DNA from: Ruania zhangjianzhongii
GTDB taxonomy: Bacteria; Actinomycetota; Actinomycetes; Actinomycetales; Beutenbergiaceae
Length of the DNA: 64,000 nucleotides
Assembly: GCF_008000995.1 (NCBI RefSeq)
Contig: NZ_CP042828.1
Location: 1,488,001-1,552,000, forward strand
Reading direction: 5' to 3'
The translations under genes were made by a program, and so were the position numbers. Shown here piece after piece: positions 35,497 to 43,669 of the stretch. The notes beneath the pieces were generated by a model that saw only the letters and a list, made by a program, of their open reading frames with translations, was not told where the DNA came from and did no database searches. The stretch's first letter is position 1; every line of letters starts with the position of its first letter.

Positions 35497-36378
35497 ATGG
35501 AACTGCACCAGTTGCGCTACTTCCTCGCGGTCGCCGACACTGGATCGTTCACCGCTGCGGCAGGGGCGGTGCGGGTCAGCCAGTCCGGTATCAGCACCCA
35601 GGTGCAGAAGCTGGAACGCGAGCTCGGGCTCTCGCTGATCGACCGCTCGGCGCGCCGCATCTCGTTGACTCCTGCCGGGGAGCGGCTGGTGCCATTCGCG
35701 CGCGGGGCGGTCTCCGCCGTCGAGGACGTGTCCGGGGCCGCGGCCGACATCCGGGGACTGGTGACCGGATCACTCAGTGTCGCGACGGTGACCGGCCTGG
35801 CGTGGCCCGGACTGTTCGACGCCCTGGCGACGCTGCACGCACAACACCCCGGTATCGACATCCGCCTCCGCGAGGGGACTTCCCAGGACCTGATCGAGCA
35901 GGTGCGCGAAGGTTCGGCCGATGTCGCGATCGCCGCATGGTCCGACGTCGAACCGGCCGGCCTCCGGTCCTGCGTGGTCTTCGATGACGCGCTGGTCGCG
36001 GTGGTCGCCCGCGGCCACCCCTGGGCTGCGCGCAGTGGCCTGAGAGCCATCGATCTCGCCCACGCCGACCTCATCACCCTCCCGCGCGGAACCGGGGCCC
36101 GTGCAGCGCTAGAGACGCTGATGACCGGTGTGGGTAGCACTGTCGAGCCGCGCTGGGAGGTCACCACGCCCACGTTCGTGCAGATGCTCACCACTCGCGG
36201 GCTCGGCGTGGGCATCGTGAGCGCGACGACCGCCGAGCAGTGGGACGGAGTGGTCGCCGTGCAGGTCTGCGATGGACGCGCGCGCTCGCGGCTCGGCATC
36301 GTCTGGCGGGACCGGCCGAGTCACGCAGCCCGCGCGCTGGTGGACGAGCTTGAGCAGCGCGGCACCGCTCAGATGTAG
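35497..36378 (+). CDS. LysR family transcriptional regulator
   Basis: 293 residues from ATG 35497. N-terminal winged [41 protein letters not shown], then the C-terminal substrate-binding domain with the usual [27 protein letters not shown] ends 8 nt before ATG, suggesting a leaderless mRNA. ATCGG-N23-CCGAT in the 95-bp divergent region is a candidate operator shared with the AhpD-like operon. The gene overlaps cysE at their 3' ends by 10 bp. Confidence 0.92.
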   Translation: MELHQLRYFLAVADTGSFTAAAGAVRVSQSGISTQVQKLERELGLSLIDRSARRISLTPAGERLVPFARGAVSAVEDVSGAAADIRGLVTGSLSVATVTGLAWPGLFDALATLHAQHPGIDIRLREGTSQDLIEQVREGSADVAIAAWSDVEPAGLRSCVVFDDALVAVVARGHPWAARSGLRAIDLAHADLITLPRGTGARAALETLMTGVGSTVEPRWEVTTPTFVQMLTTRGLGVGIVSATTAEQWDGVVAVQVCDGRARSRLGIVWRDRPSHAARALVDELEQRGTAQM

Positions 36379-36947
36379 ATCGCCGGGTCGATCAGGTCGT
36401 CCTCGGCGCGGGCGGGAACGTGCCGGGGCCGCCCCGGTACGCCCACCACCACGGCGCCGTCGGGCACATCCTTGACCACCACCGCGTTCGCCCCGACCTG
36501 CACGTCGGACCCGAGGGTGACCGGGCCGAGGACTTTGGCTCCGGCACCGATCACCACCCGGTCGCCGACCGTCGGGTGCCGCTTGCCCTTGCTCATCGAG
36601 CGTCCACCCAGGGTGGAACCGTGGAACATCAGCACGTCGTCGCCGACCACCGAGGTCTCCCCGATCACTACCCCCATACCGTGGTCGATGAAGAACCGCC
36701 GACCGAGTACTGCCCCAGGGTGGATCTCCACTCCGGTGAGAGCGCGCGCCAGCTGGGACAGCAGGCGTGCCGGGAGTCGCAGGATCTGGGTGCGCCACAT
36801 CTGGTGTGCCAGCCGGTACAGCCACAGGGCGTGCACGCCGGGGTAGGTCAGCGCCACCTCGACGGCGGAGCGTGCGGCCGGGTCACGGCGTCGCGCCGTG
36901 GCCAGGTCCTCGGCGATCAGATCGCGCAGGGGCAGGTGGGGTGACAC
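36369..36947 (-). CDS. cysE: Serine O-acetyltransferase
   Basis: 192 residues from GTG 36947 (GAGGAG upstream). Hexapeptide acyltransferase: [40 protein letters not shown] and [20 protein letters not shown] are CysE-typical. It is the short actinobacterial/plant-like form. It makes O-acetylserine for CysK and lies 13 bp downstream of cysK, the whole unit following a cysteine-rich leader. Confidence 0.95.
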   Translation of the reverse strand: MSPHLPLRDLIAEDLATARRRDPAARSAVEVALTYPGVHALWLYRLAHQMWRTQILRLPARLLSQLARALTGVEIHPGAVLGRRFFIDHGMGVVIGETSVVGDDVLMFHGSTLGGRSMSKGKRHPTVGDRVVIGAGAKVLGPVTLGSDVQVGANAVVVKDVPDGAVVVGVPGRPRHVPARAEDDLIDPAIYI

Positions 36948-36960
36948 GTGCTCCTCGGTC

Positions 36961-37896
36961 TCACTCGGCCAGGTCGGCGAACAGCAGGGTGGACAGGTAG
37001 CGCTCACCGAAGTCCGGGATCACGGCCACGATCGTCTTCCCGGCGTTCTCCGGGCGCTTCGCGACGTCGACGGCGGCCTTCAGCGCAGCGCCGGAGGAGA
37101 TGCCCACGAGCAGGCCCTCTTCCCGGGCGGAGCGGCGGGAGTAGTCGAGCGCGTCGTCAGTGGCGACGGGGATCACCTCGTCGTAGATGCTGGTGTCCAG
37201 CACCTCCGGGACGAAGTTCGCGCCCAAGCCCTGGATCTTGTGCGGTCCGGCCTGGCCACCGGAGAGGATGGGGGAGTCCGCGGGCTCCACCGCGATGATC
37301 TGCACCTCGGGCTTGCGCTCCTTCAGCACCTGGCCGACCCCGGTGATGGTGCCGCCGGTACCGACACCGGACACGACGATGTCGACGTTGCCGTCGGTGT
37401 CGTTCCAGATCTCCTCGGCAGTGGTCCGGCGGTGGATCTCTGCGTTCGCCTCGTTCGCGAACTGGCGGGCGAGCACCGCCCCGGGCCGCTCGGCGGCGAT
37501 CTGCTCCGCCTTCTCCACGGCACCCTTCATCCCGCCGGAGCCGGGGGTGAGGACGAGCTCGGCACCGTAGGCGCGAAGGAGCATCTTGCGCTCGTTCGAC
37601 ATCGTCTCCGGCATCGCCAGCACCACGTGGTACCCGCGGGCGGCGCCGACGAACGCCAGCGCGATCCCGGTGTTCCCGCTGGTGGCCTCGACGATGGTGC
37701 CGCCGGCGGGCAAGTCCCCGGAGGCTTCGGCGGCGTCGATGATCGACACCCCAATCCGGTCCTTGACGCTGTTGGCGGGGTTGTAGAACTCGAGCTTGGC
37801 GAGCACTGTGGCGCTCGCGCCCTCGGTGAGCGAGTTGATCCGCACCAGCGGGGTGTTGCCGATGAGCGCGGTGGCGTCGTCGTAGATACGTGCCAT
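36961..37896 (-). CDS. cysK: Cysteine synthase A (O-acetylserine sulfhydrylase)
   Basis: 311 residues. PLP lysine in [11 protein letters not shown]; substrate loop [23 protein letters not shown]-phosphate loop [14 protein letters not shown]-terminal [10 protein letters not shown]. It condenses O-acetylserine with sulfide. It is first in the cysK-cysE operon, 138 nt downstream of a short ORF ending in Cys-Cys-Cys-Pro-stop and two alternative hairpins, so cysteine-responsive control is likely. Confidence 0.97.
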   Translation of the reverse strand: MARIYDDATALIGNTPLVRINSLTEGASATVLAKLEFYNPANSVKDRIGVSIIDAAEASGDLPAGGTIVEATSGNTGIALAFVGAARGYHVVLAMPETMSNERKMLLRAYGAELVLTPGSGGMKGAVEKAEQIAAERPGAVLARQFANEANAEIHRRTTAEEIWNDTDGNVDIVVSGVGTGGTITGVGQVLKERKPEVQIIAVEPADSPILSGGQAGPHKIQGLGANFVPEVLDTSIYDEVIPVATDDALDYSRRSAREEGLLVGISSGAALKAAVDVAKRPENAGKTIVAVIPDFGERYLSTLLFADLAE

Positions 37897-37994
37897 GAGA
37901 GGAAGTCCTTTGCTGCTAGTGGTCGGTAGATGCTGCTGAGCTGGTAGTGCCCGTCCGGTGTGGCGGGCTCAGGCAGGTGCTGCAATGCGTCCTA

Positions 37995-38035
37995 GCCTGC
38001 GGGGCGAGCGCGGGGGCTCGCAGGCGCCCGCGCTC
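37995..38035 (-). promoter_or_regulatory. Mutually exclusive hairpins in the cysK leader
   Basis: On the minus strand GAGCGCGGG (38027-38035), whose first base is the last base of the leader stop codon, pairs with CCCGCGCTC (38006-38014). Alternatively GCCTGCG (38019-38025), in the loop of the first stem, pairs with CGCAGGC (37995-38001). Both stems are perfect and cannot coexist, as expected of a ribosome-controlled attenuator. Confidence 0.6.
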
Positions 38036-38088
38036 TACGGACAGCAGCAGCCAGACGGCACGATCACGGTCAGCCGCGAGGGCGACAT
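38035..38088 (-). CDS. Poly-cysteine leader peptide of the cysK-cysE operon
   Basis: A 17-residue ORF, MSPSRLTVIVPSGCCCP, runs from ATG 38088 to TAG 38035. GGAG lies 6 nt before the ATG, and TAGGAT (about 38126-38131) is a plausible -10 with TTCCGG 16 bp further upstream. Three consecutive Cys codons (TGC TGC TGT) one codon before the last make translation sensitive to Cys-tRNA. Poly-Cys short ORFs attenuate sulfur operons in mycobacteria (established knowledge); use here is inferred. Confidence 0.7.
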   Translation of the reverse strand: MSPSRLTVIVPSGCCCP

Positions 38089-38171
38089 CCGAGCTCCAAT
38101 TGGTTGAAGGTGCGAGTGAATCGCATCCTATCCTCTCACTTGTCGCCCGGAACTGGAACAGCACGGCCCCG

Positions 38172-39179
38172 TCAGTGACCACCGGCGGCGGAGGCCTCCC
38201 GGCTGCGCTCGGCGATCGTGTTCAGCAGGGCCGCAACCTCTGCCGCGCCATCGATGGTCACCACGAACACCCGGTCCCCGGACCGCTGCACCTGGATCGC
38301 CTCGCCGGCCCGAGTGACGACCCCGGTGCGACCGTCTCCAGCCGCGCGCAGCCCCCAGCCGCCGAACTCCTGGAAGGGGGATACCTGGACGACGTCAGCG
38401 CGCACCACCTCGTTCGCCGGGATCTGCTCGCGCGGCCAGCCCGCCTGCGCGGCGACGGTCAGGCCGCGATGATCGATGCGTACCCGCCAGCGGAGCAGAC
38501 TTAGCGGCAGGGTGCCCACCACGACCACGAACGCCACCGGCCACCAGTGTCCGGTGGCGCTAGCGAACCACACGCCGAGGCCGAGGAGCACCGCTGTGGC
38601 GAGCCAGATCGGCCAGACCCGCGTGGTGCGTGCTTCCCCGGCCCAGAACGCCGAGGTGGGCAGAGCGGATCGCGGTGCGTCTGCGGGCACCGGGGCGGTG
38701 CTCGGCTGCGGAGGGTCATCGCCGGCGAGAGCTCCGGCGCCGAAGCCGATGACCAGTGCCGCCACGACCGTCACCGCCATGCCGATCGCGGGATCGGCGG
38801 CAGCCGCCGGGTCGATGACGTCCAGTTGGACTGCCGCACTGCTGAGGACGATCCCGGCGAACAGTGCACCCATCCCGGCCGAGACCCCCACCAGCAGCCG
38901 CCTGGTGAGCGCGATTCGGGCGGCGGTGAGGCAGAGAATGCTGACGATCAGCCAGCTCACCCCGCCGAGCACCAGCGGCACGGCGATCAGCTCGGACAGG
39001 CTGCCGGTGCGATCGACCCCGTTCGGCCCCCAGTGCACAGCGACCTCCGGTGGCATCCGGTCCCGCCAGCTCAACACCACCAGCACTGCGGTGACCAGAA
39101 GCACGGCCGGCAACGCGATGCCGAGCAGCACCGTGCGGGTACGGTGAGGGGGTGGAGCTTGAGCCACAGCGGAGTACAC
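38172..39179 (-). CDS. DUF1648-containing multi-pass membrane protein
   Basis: 335 residues from GTG 39179; a GTG at 39230 is possible but overlaps a -10-like TAGGGT. Helices near 15-35, 65-90, 100-125, 135-155, then two more after a Pro/Ala linker. PPEVAVHWGPNGVDRTGS is the DUF1648 signature (periplasmic loop). A C-terminal ~100-residue soluble domain with PH-like strands follows (RWRVRIDHRGLTVAA). Function unknown; related proteins include SdpI-like immunity factors. Confidence 0.75.
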   Translation of the reverse strand: MYSAVAQAPPPHRTRTVLLGIALPAVLLVTAVLVVLSWRDRMPPEVAVHWGPNGVDRTGSLSELIAVPLVLGGVSWLIVSILCLTAARIALTRRLLVGVSAGMGALFAGIVLSSAAVQLDVIDPAAAADPAIGMAVTVVAALVIGFGAGALAGDDPPQPSTAPVPADAPRSALPTSAFWAGEARTTRVWPIWLATAVLLGLGVWFASATGHWWPVAFVVVVGTLPLSLLRWRVRIDHRGLTVAAQAGWPREQIPANEVVRADVVQVSPFQEFGGWGLRAAGDGRTGVVTRAGEAIQVQRSGDRVFVVTIDGAAEVAALLNTIAERSREASAAGGH

Positions 39180-39448
39180 CTCGCGAAGTTCGTCACGGCC
39201 GTCGTCACGGATTTCGATCCACAGCAGCACCCTACTGTGAGTGATGCGTCACATCTGCTGCGAACCAGGGCGGATGTGCTGCTGCGCGGCTAGGTGTTCC
39301 CGCCAACTTGTGGGTATCATCGTCCGGGCGCTTCGTGACTGCAGTCTCGCGCGCCCAGCGTGTGCTGCCAGGGTGCGGACCGTGTTCCGGCGCCGCCAGC
39401 CACACTCCTGACGCCGCAACCGCGCAGCCGAACTAGAGGGAAGCAGAC

Positions 39449-39706
39449 ATGAAGAAGGACATTCACCCGGACTACAAGCCGGTCGTGTTCCGGGACATCT
39501 CCGCGAACTTCGCCATCCTCACCCGGTCCACCCTCACCTCGGAGACCACGGTGGAGTGGGAGGACGGGAACACCTACCCGGTCGTGGACGTGGACATCTC
39601 CTCGGCCTCGCACCCGTTCTACACCGGTAAGCAGAAGATCCTGGACACCGCCGGCCGCGTGGAGAAGTTCCGCCAGCGGTACGCCAAGGCGGGCTCCAAG
39701 GCCTGA
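39449..39706 (+). CDS. rpmE2: 50S ribosomal protein L31, type B (zinc-independent)
   Basis: 85 residues. [18 protein letters not shown] and [24 protein letters not shown] are type-B L31; the CxxC of zinc-binding L31 is absent. In actinobacteria the zinc-free paralogues are induced by zinc starvation through Zur; no confident Zur box was found upstream. It is followed by L32 in the same orientation. Confidence 0.96.
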   Translation: MKKDIHPDYKPVVFRDISANFAILTRSTLTSETTVEWEDGNTYPVVDVDISSASHPFYTGKQKILDTAGRVEKFRQRYAKAGSKA

Positions 39707-39804
39707 GGCCGATCCGCCGGGCCAGGTCCCGGTGATCACCATTTCCACACCGCGCACGCCCGCGTGCCGGTCGACACACCACGACAGAAGGGGAGGTAGG
39801 GCCC

Positions 39805-39975
39805 ATGGCAGTTCCCAAGCGCAAGATGTCGCGCAGCAACACCCGCTCGCGCCGTTCGCAGTGGAAGACGCAGCCCACAGACCTCGTCCCGGTCCGCTCC
39901 GGTGGGCGCGAGGTCAAGGTGCCGCGGCGCCTGGCCCGGGCCGTCGAGCGCGGCCTGGTCGACGTCGAGGACTGA
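39805..39975 (+). CDS. rpmF: 50S ribosomal protein L32
   Basis: 56 residues behind [27 protein letters not shown] then a basic C-terminus ending RGLVDVED. The cysteines of zinc-ribbon L32 are absent, so this is the zinc-independent form. It lies 98 bp after rpmE2 and is closed by a strong terminator. Confidence 0.95.
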   Translation: MAVPKRKMSRSNTRSRRSQWKTQPTDLVPVRSGGREVKVPRRLARAVERGLVDVED

Positions 39976-39992
39976 GCGCCGACACAGACCAC

Positions 39993-40030
39993 ACACCGGC
40001 CGTCTCCGCAGCAGCGGGGGCGGCCGGTGT
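39993..40030 (+). terminator. Intrinsic terminator after rpmF
   Basis: ACACCGGCCG (39993-40002) pairs perfectly with CGGCCGGTGT (40021-40030), followed by TTCTTTCT. Confidence 0.75.
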
Positions 40031-40121
40031 TCTTTCTGCCCAGGACGTCCGGGGCGAGGCGACCTCTCTGCTCTGAGCGGAAGACCGCCGTCGGGAAGCG
40101 CCTGCGGCCATAGCATCAAGC

Positions 40122-40490
40122 ATGCGCAACCGACGACTGCATGCCGTGCCCACCTCACCGCCGAGCGCAGCGCCGCGACCGGGACGCACGGCGCGCGAAC
40201 CGCTGTGGCGACACCTGCTCGGGCAGCGGCTGCGGCGCGAGCGCACCGACCGCGGCCAGACTCTGACCGAGACTTCCGACCGCGCCGGTATCTCCCCGCA
40301 GTACCTGTCCGAGATCGAGCGCGGTATCAAAGAGCCATCCAGCGAGATGATCGCCGCCGTGGCCGGGGCGCTCGAAGTCACTTTGTTGGACCTGACCGTT
40401 GCCGTGGCGCGCGAGCTGAACGGGCAGCGGGCGACGGCGCAGCACCAGGCGACGACGAACTCCGGTCAGGGCTTCGCGCTAGCCGCCTAA
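40122..40490 (+). CDS. ClgR/PopR-like XRE-family regulator with -ALAA C-terminus
   Basis: 122 residues. A Pro/Arg-rich N-terminus precedes a Cro/C1 HTH: GQRLRRERTDRGQTLTETSD, AGISPQYLSEIERGIKEPSS, AVAGALEVTLLDL, which matches ClgR/PopR, activators of clp genes in actinobacteria. The protein ends GQGFALAA, closely resembling the ssrA degron terminus; in Streptomyces PopR terminal alanines are needed for ClpP-dependent turnover. TAGCAT ends 5 nt before ATG, suggesting a leaderless mRNA. It faces a clpP pair across a terminator. Confidence 0.85.
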   Translation: MRNRRLHAVPTSPPSAAPRPGRTAREPLWRHLLGQRLRRERTDRGQTLTETSDRAGISPQYLSEIERGIKEPSSEMIAAVAGALEVTLLDLTVAVARELNGQRATAQHQATTNSGQGFALAA

Positions 40491-40509
40491 CATCCGCACC
40501 CGCCGCCTA

Positions 40510-40557
40510 GGTCGTCCTGTCAGGCGTGCGCTATAGCGCACGGGTGACAGGACGACC
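40510..40557. terminator. Large bidirectional hairpin between regulator and clpP pair
   Basis: GGTCGTCCTGTCA (40510-40522) and TGACAGGACGACC (40545-40557) pair perfectly and enclose the 16-bp palindrome GTGCGCTATAGCGCAC (40526-40541). It sits between convergent genes and should stop transcription from both sides. Confidence 0.65.
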
Positions 40558-40569
40558 CGGAATGCGGGC

Positions 40570-41187
40570 TCAGCCAGCCAGTGCGGCGCGAGCCGCGGTC
40601 TCCCGCTCGGCGAGTACTGCGTCGATCAAGCCGTACTCCACAGCCGCTGCAGCGGTGAGTACCCGGTCCCGGTCGGTGTCCGCACGTAGGGTCGCGCTCG
40701 GGTGCCCGGTGGCGCCGGCGAGGATCTCTTCGATGTCGGCGCGCACCCGGACCAGTTCGTCCGCCTGCACGATCAGGTCCGGGATGGCGCCCTGACTCCG
40801 GCCGACCGGCTGGTGCAGCACCATCCGGGCGTGCGGGAGCGCGGCCCGCTTGCCCGGGGTGCCGGCGGCGAGCAGCACGGCACCCACCGCGACCGCCTGG
40901 CCCACGCAGATGGTGGCCACGTCCGGGCGGACGTAGCGCATGGTGTCCACCACGGCGAGCATCGCGCTCGGGTCGCCGCCCTCGCAGTTGATGTAGAGCT
41001 GGATGTCCGCATCGGGGTTGTCCGACTCCAGGTGCAGCAGCTGGGCGATCAGCACGTTGGCCACTCCGGCGTCGATCGGGGTGCCCAGGTAGACGATCCG
41101 CTCGGTGAGCAGGTGGGAGTAGACGTCCATGATCCGTTCGCCCCGCGGGTGGGCGGCGATTACGTTCGGTACGGCGTAGGTGCTCAT
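40570..41187 (-). CDS. clpP: ClpP-like subunit lacking the catalytic serine
   Basis: 205 residues behind AGGAGG. ClpP fold clear: DIQLYINCEGGDPSAMLAVVDTM, ARMVLHQPVG (His of the triad) and LRADTDRDRVLTAAAAVEYGLID (Asp region). The nucleophile motif reads GQAVAVGAVLLAAG where active ClpP has GQAASMGA: Ser is Ala (codon GCG). It is therefore predicted to be a non-proteolytic partner. Start overlaps the stop of the active paralogue (ATGA), so the two are co-translated. Confidence 0.92.
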   Translation of the reverse strand: MSTYAVPNVIAAHPRGERIMDVYSHLLTERIVYLGTPIDAGVANVLIAQLLHLESDNPDADIQLYINCEGGDPSAMLAVVDTMRYVRPDVATICVGQAVAVGAVLLAAGTPGKRAALPHARMVLHQPVGRSQGAIPDLIVQADELVRVRADIEEILAGATGHPSATLRADTDRDRVLTAAAAVEYGLIDAVLAERETAARAALAG

Positions 41188-41825
41188 CGCATGCCTCCTG
41201 TGCTCTCGTGCAGCCGCGGGCCGATCCCGACCGGGCGCTGGCGGGTTGGGGCGATCGTGTGGAAGGAGTCGACGATCTCGTCGATGAAGCCGTAGGTCAG
41301 CGCCTGTTCGGCAGTGAACCAGCGGTCGTGCAGGGAGTCGGCGAAGATCTTGGCGGGGTCCTGGCCGGTGTCCTCGGCGATCAGTCCGAGCACGGTGTCC
41401 CGGGTGTGCCGGAGCTCGTCGGCCTGGGTCTCCACGTCCACTGCGGTGCCGGCGAACCCTGCCGAGCCCTGGTGCATGAGAATGCTCGCGTGCGGCAGGG
41501 CGCGGCGTTTGCCCGGAGTGCCCGCGGACAGCAGGAACTGGCCGGCACTGTAGGCGGTACCTAGGGCGAGGGTGGCCACATCGGGACCGATGGTGCGGAT
41601 CACGTCCCGGATCGCCAGCATCGAAGGCACGGAGCCGCCGGGGGAGTGGATCCACAGGGAGATGTCGGCGTGCGCGTCCTCGGTCGCCAGCGAGATCAGC
41701 TGGCTGAGCAGCAGCATGCCGTTGTCGTCATCCAGCGGGCCGTCCAGGACGAGTACGCGCTGGTGGTACAGCTCGGCCCGGGCGCGTTCGCCGAACCGTG
41801 GTGGGCTGGGGTTCTCTTCGCTCAT
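41184..41825 (-). CDS. clpP: ClpP protease subunit of the second pair (active site intact)
   Basis: 213 residues from ATG 41825. LWIHSPGGSVPSMLAIRDVI, LGTAYSAGQFLLSAGTPGKR (Ser nucleophile), ASILMHQGSAGFAG (His) and FADSLHDRWFTAEQALTYGFID (Asp) complete the triad. With the overlapping Ser-less paralogue it probably forms a mixed tetradecamer analogous to Streptomyces ClpP3P4. The upstream 355-bp region is full of dyads and may bind the PopR-like regulator. Confidence 0.94.
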   Translation of the reverse strand: MSEENPSPPRFGERARAELYHQRVLVLDGPLDDDNGMLLLSQLISLATEDAHADISLWIHSPGGSVPSMLAIRDVIRTIGPDVATLALGTAYSAGQFLLSAGTPGKRRALPHASILMHQGSAGFAGTAVDVETQADELRHTRDTVLGLIAEDTGQDPAKIFADSLHDRWFTAEQALTYGFIDEIVDSFHTIAPTRQRPVGIGPRLHESTGGMR

Positions 41826-42180
41826 GTCCCCACGATGGGCCGATGGGCGCAGGGCGTCATGGCGGTGCTGCCCAGAGCAGCGTGCTGCTGCTGTGAGCAG
41901 AGTGCGCGGCGCTGGCGGCGGCCGGACCGGCACTTCGGCGCTGGCGGCCGCTCGTTCCGCTCCGCCGCCGGCCGGTTCGACGTCGGCCGGTTCGATACTT
42001 CCTGCACTGAGGCGATACCCGCGAGCACTACTCAGTGCCGGGAGTATCGCGTGAATGGATTCACGCCGGGGAGGAAGTCTCGGGATGACAGGAGCCGTCG
42101 CTGGCGCTCCTCCCAAATCCTGGCAGTGCGCGATGTGCGCGCCCGGCCACCCTCGTTCCTCGGGCGGCCAGTCGCACACA
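41826..42180 (-). promoter_or_regulatory. Upstream region of the second clpP operon with repeats and dyads
   Basis: No gene is seen. It contains direct repeats GGCCGGTTCGA at 41970-41980 and 41985-41995 (15-bp period), an interlocked set of dyads GCACTGAG/CTCAGTGC (42005-42012, 42032-42039) and GCGATAC/GTATCGC (42013-42019, 42045-42051), and GCGTGAA-tgga-TTCACGC (42050-42067). No Streptomyces-type PopR box was recognised. Confidence 0.4.
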
Positions 42181-42257
42181 TGGTCGGGATGACAGGATTT
42201 GAACCTGCGACCTTCCGCTCCCAAAGCGGACGCGCTACCAACCTGCGCCACATCCCG
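42181..42257 (-). tRNA. tRNA-Pro (anticodon TGG)
   Basis: 77 nt including an encoded CCA. Acceptor stem CGGGATG/CATCCCG, anticodon stem TCCGC/GCGGA around TTTGGGA (TGG), T arm GCAGG-TTCAAAT-CCTGT with a terminal G-T pair. Confidence 0.95.
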
Positions 42258-42395
42258 TGGACCGGGCCGCACCGGATCGAGGCGGCCGGGACCGAGACCG
42301 AGTCTAGAGCGTGCCGGCGGGCTCCGGTGACCAGGTCGCTGTGGTGGCCCGGCGGTGCACCCACCCCTGCGGACCCGGTAGGCTTGTTCCCGCCC

Positions 42396-42469
42396 GCGGG
42401 TGTAGCTCAATGGTAGAGCCTCTGCCTTCCAAGCAGATGGTGCGAGTTCGATTCTCGTCACCCGCTCCA
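42396..42469 (+). tRNA. tRNA-Gly (anticodon TCC)
   Basis: 74 nt including encoded CCA. Acceptor GCGGGTG/CACCCGC, D arm AGCTCAATGGTAGAGC, anticodon loop CTTCCAA (TCC), T arm GCGAG-TTCGATT-CTCGT. TAGGCT about 18 bp upstream is a plausible -10. Confidence 0.95.
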
Positions 42470-42515
42470 CAGTCCCTGGCCCAGCCAGGGCACTACCGGG
42501 CTCCGCCAGGCCCCG

Positions 42516-43406
42516 TCAGCGTCCGAGCGCGCCGCCGATGAACGCCGGTGCGTCCGTGACGATCCCGGCCACCCCCAGCTCCACCAGATCCGGCAGGTCG
42601 TTGGTGTAGTTCACCGTCCAGGCGAAGACTGGCAGGTCCGCAGCCTCGGCATAGGCGTACGTCTCCGGGGTGAGGGACTGGTGGTCGGCCGCGATGCCGG
42701 TGGCGTAGTCGGCCACGCCGTCCACCCAGGCCTGGTCGGGAATCTCGCCGATGATCGGCCACACCGGGACGTCCGGTAGCGCCTCGTGAAACGCGCGGGT
42801 GGCCTCGGTGTCGAACGAGGAGACGACCACCAGGTCGTCAGCAACGAGCTCAGCCCATACCTCGGTGCCGAGTGCCTCGGCGACAGCCTCGGCCAGCCCC
42901 GGTGAGTTCTCTGGGGACTTCATCTCGATGTCCACCCCGAGGTCCGGGCCGACCGTCTCTGCGACCTCGTCGAGGGCTGGGATCGAGGTCCCCTCGAACT
43001 CTGGCGAGAACCAGGCGCCCGCGTCCAGCTGCTGCAGTTCCTCCCAGGTAAAGGAGGTGATCGGATCGTCGATGCGGTCGGGGAACACACCGGCGACGTC
43101 GGTGGTGCGCTCGGGGGTGTCGTCATGGAACAGGAACGGCACACCGTCGGCAGAGAGCTGGACATCCACCTCGACCAGATCGGCCCCTGCCTCAACTGCC
43201 GCATCAAAAGCGGGCACCGTGTTCTCCGGCGCATCCTGCGATGCCCCGCGGTGCGCGATGATCGTCGTCTCCGGTGCCTCGGCCACCGGACTGGACTCCG
43301 GCTCCGGAGCGTCGGACGAAGGATCCTGCGTACCGGTGCCGCTACAACCCACGGCAGCAGCGAGCAGGAGGGCGGTCGGTACAACGTGACGGAACTGGAA
43401 CTGCAT
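42516..43406 (-). CDS. Secreted glycerophosphodiester phosphodiesterase lipoprotein
   Basis: 296 residues from ATG 43406 behind GGGGAGA. N-terminal signal FRHVVPTALLLAAAVGC ends in a lipobox-like AVGC, then a Ser/Pro/Glu linker. The GDPD barrel shows IIAHRGASQDAPENTVPAFDAA, LVEVDVQLSADGVPFLFHDDTPERTT (metal Glu/Asp and catalytic His) and a C-terminal PVFAWTVNYTNDLPDLVELG. It hydrolyses phospholipid-derived glycerophosphodiesters at the cell surface. Confidence 0.92.
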   Translation of the reverse strand: MQFQFRHVVPTALLLAAAVGCSGTGTQDPSSDAPEPESSPVAEAPETTIIAHRGASQDAPENTVPAFDAAVEAGADLVEVDVQLSADGVPFLFHDDTPERTTDVAGVFPDRIDDPITSFTWEELQQLDAGAWFSPEFEGTSIPALDEVAETVGPDLGVDIEMKSPENSPGLAEAVAEALGTEVWAELVADDLVVVSSFDTEATRAFHEALPDVPVWPIIGEIPDQAWVDGVADYATGIAADHQSLTPETYAYAEAADLPVFAWTVNYTNDLPDLVELGVAGIVTDAPAFIGGALGR

Positions 43407-43669
43407 CGTTCTCCCCGGTCGGGAACCCCGCAGCGCCGCCTCCGGCGACCACGGCTGGACCGGAGTGAGGATAGCGGAGTCGATGCTCCAGGCTCGATCG
43501 CCTCGCCCCCGGGCAGAGGCTGCACGCCGTGTCAAGGTCGGGCGAGCGCGGCAGGTACGATAGAAGCCGCTGTTCGCTGCCGCATGCCCTCATGCGTGCC
43601 CGCGGACACATCCAAACGATCTGGGCCTCGCCCCCGCCGGCCCATCAACCCACGAGTGGAGAGCACGTA

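Noticed and set aside
37916-38182. 88-codon frame overlapping the cysK leader in another frame
   Set aside because: No ribosome-binding site and no conserved features; the 17-codon Cys-rich ORF in the same segment has both SD and regulatory logic.
39301-39448. Possible Zur box upstream of rpmE2
   Set aside because: Only a weak TGGGTATCAT-like match without dyad symmetry was found.
40526-40541. GTGCGCTATAGCGCAC considered as a ClgR/PopR operator
   Set aside because: CGC and GCG are four, not five, bases apart, and the palindrome is the tip of a larger hairpin between convergent genes, so a terminator explains it better.
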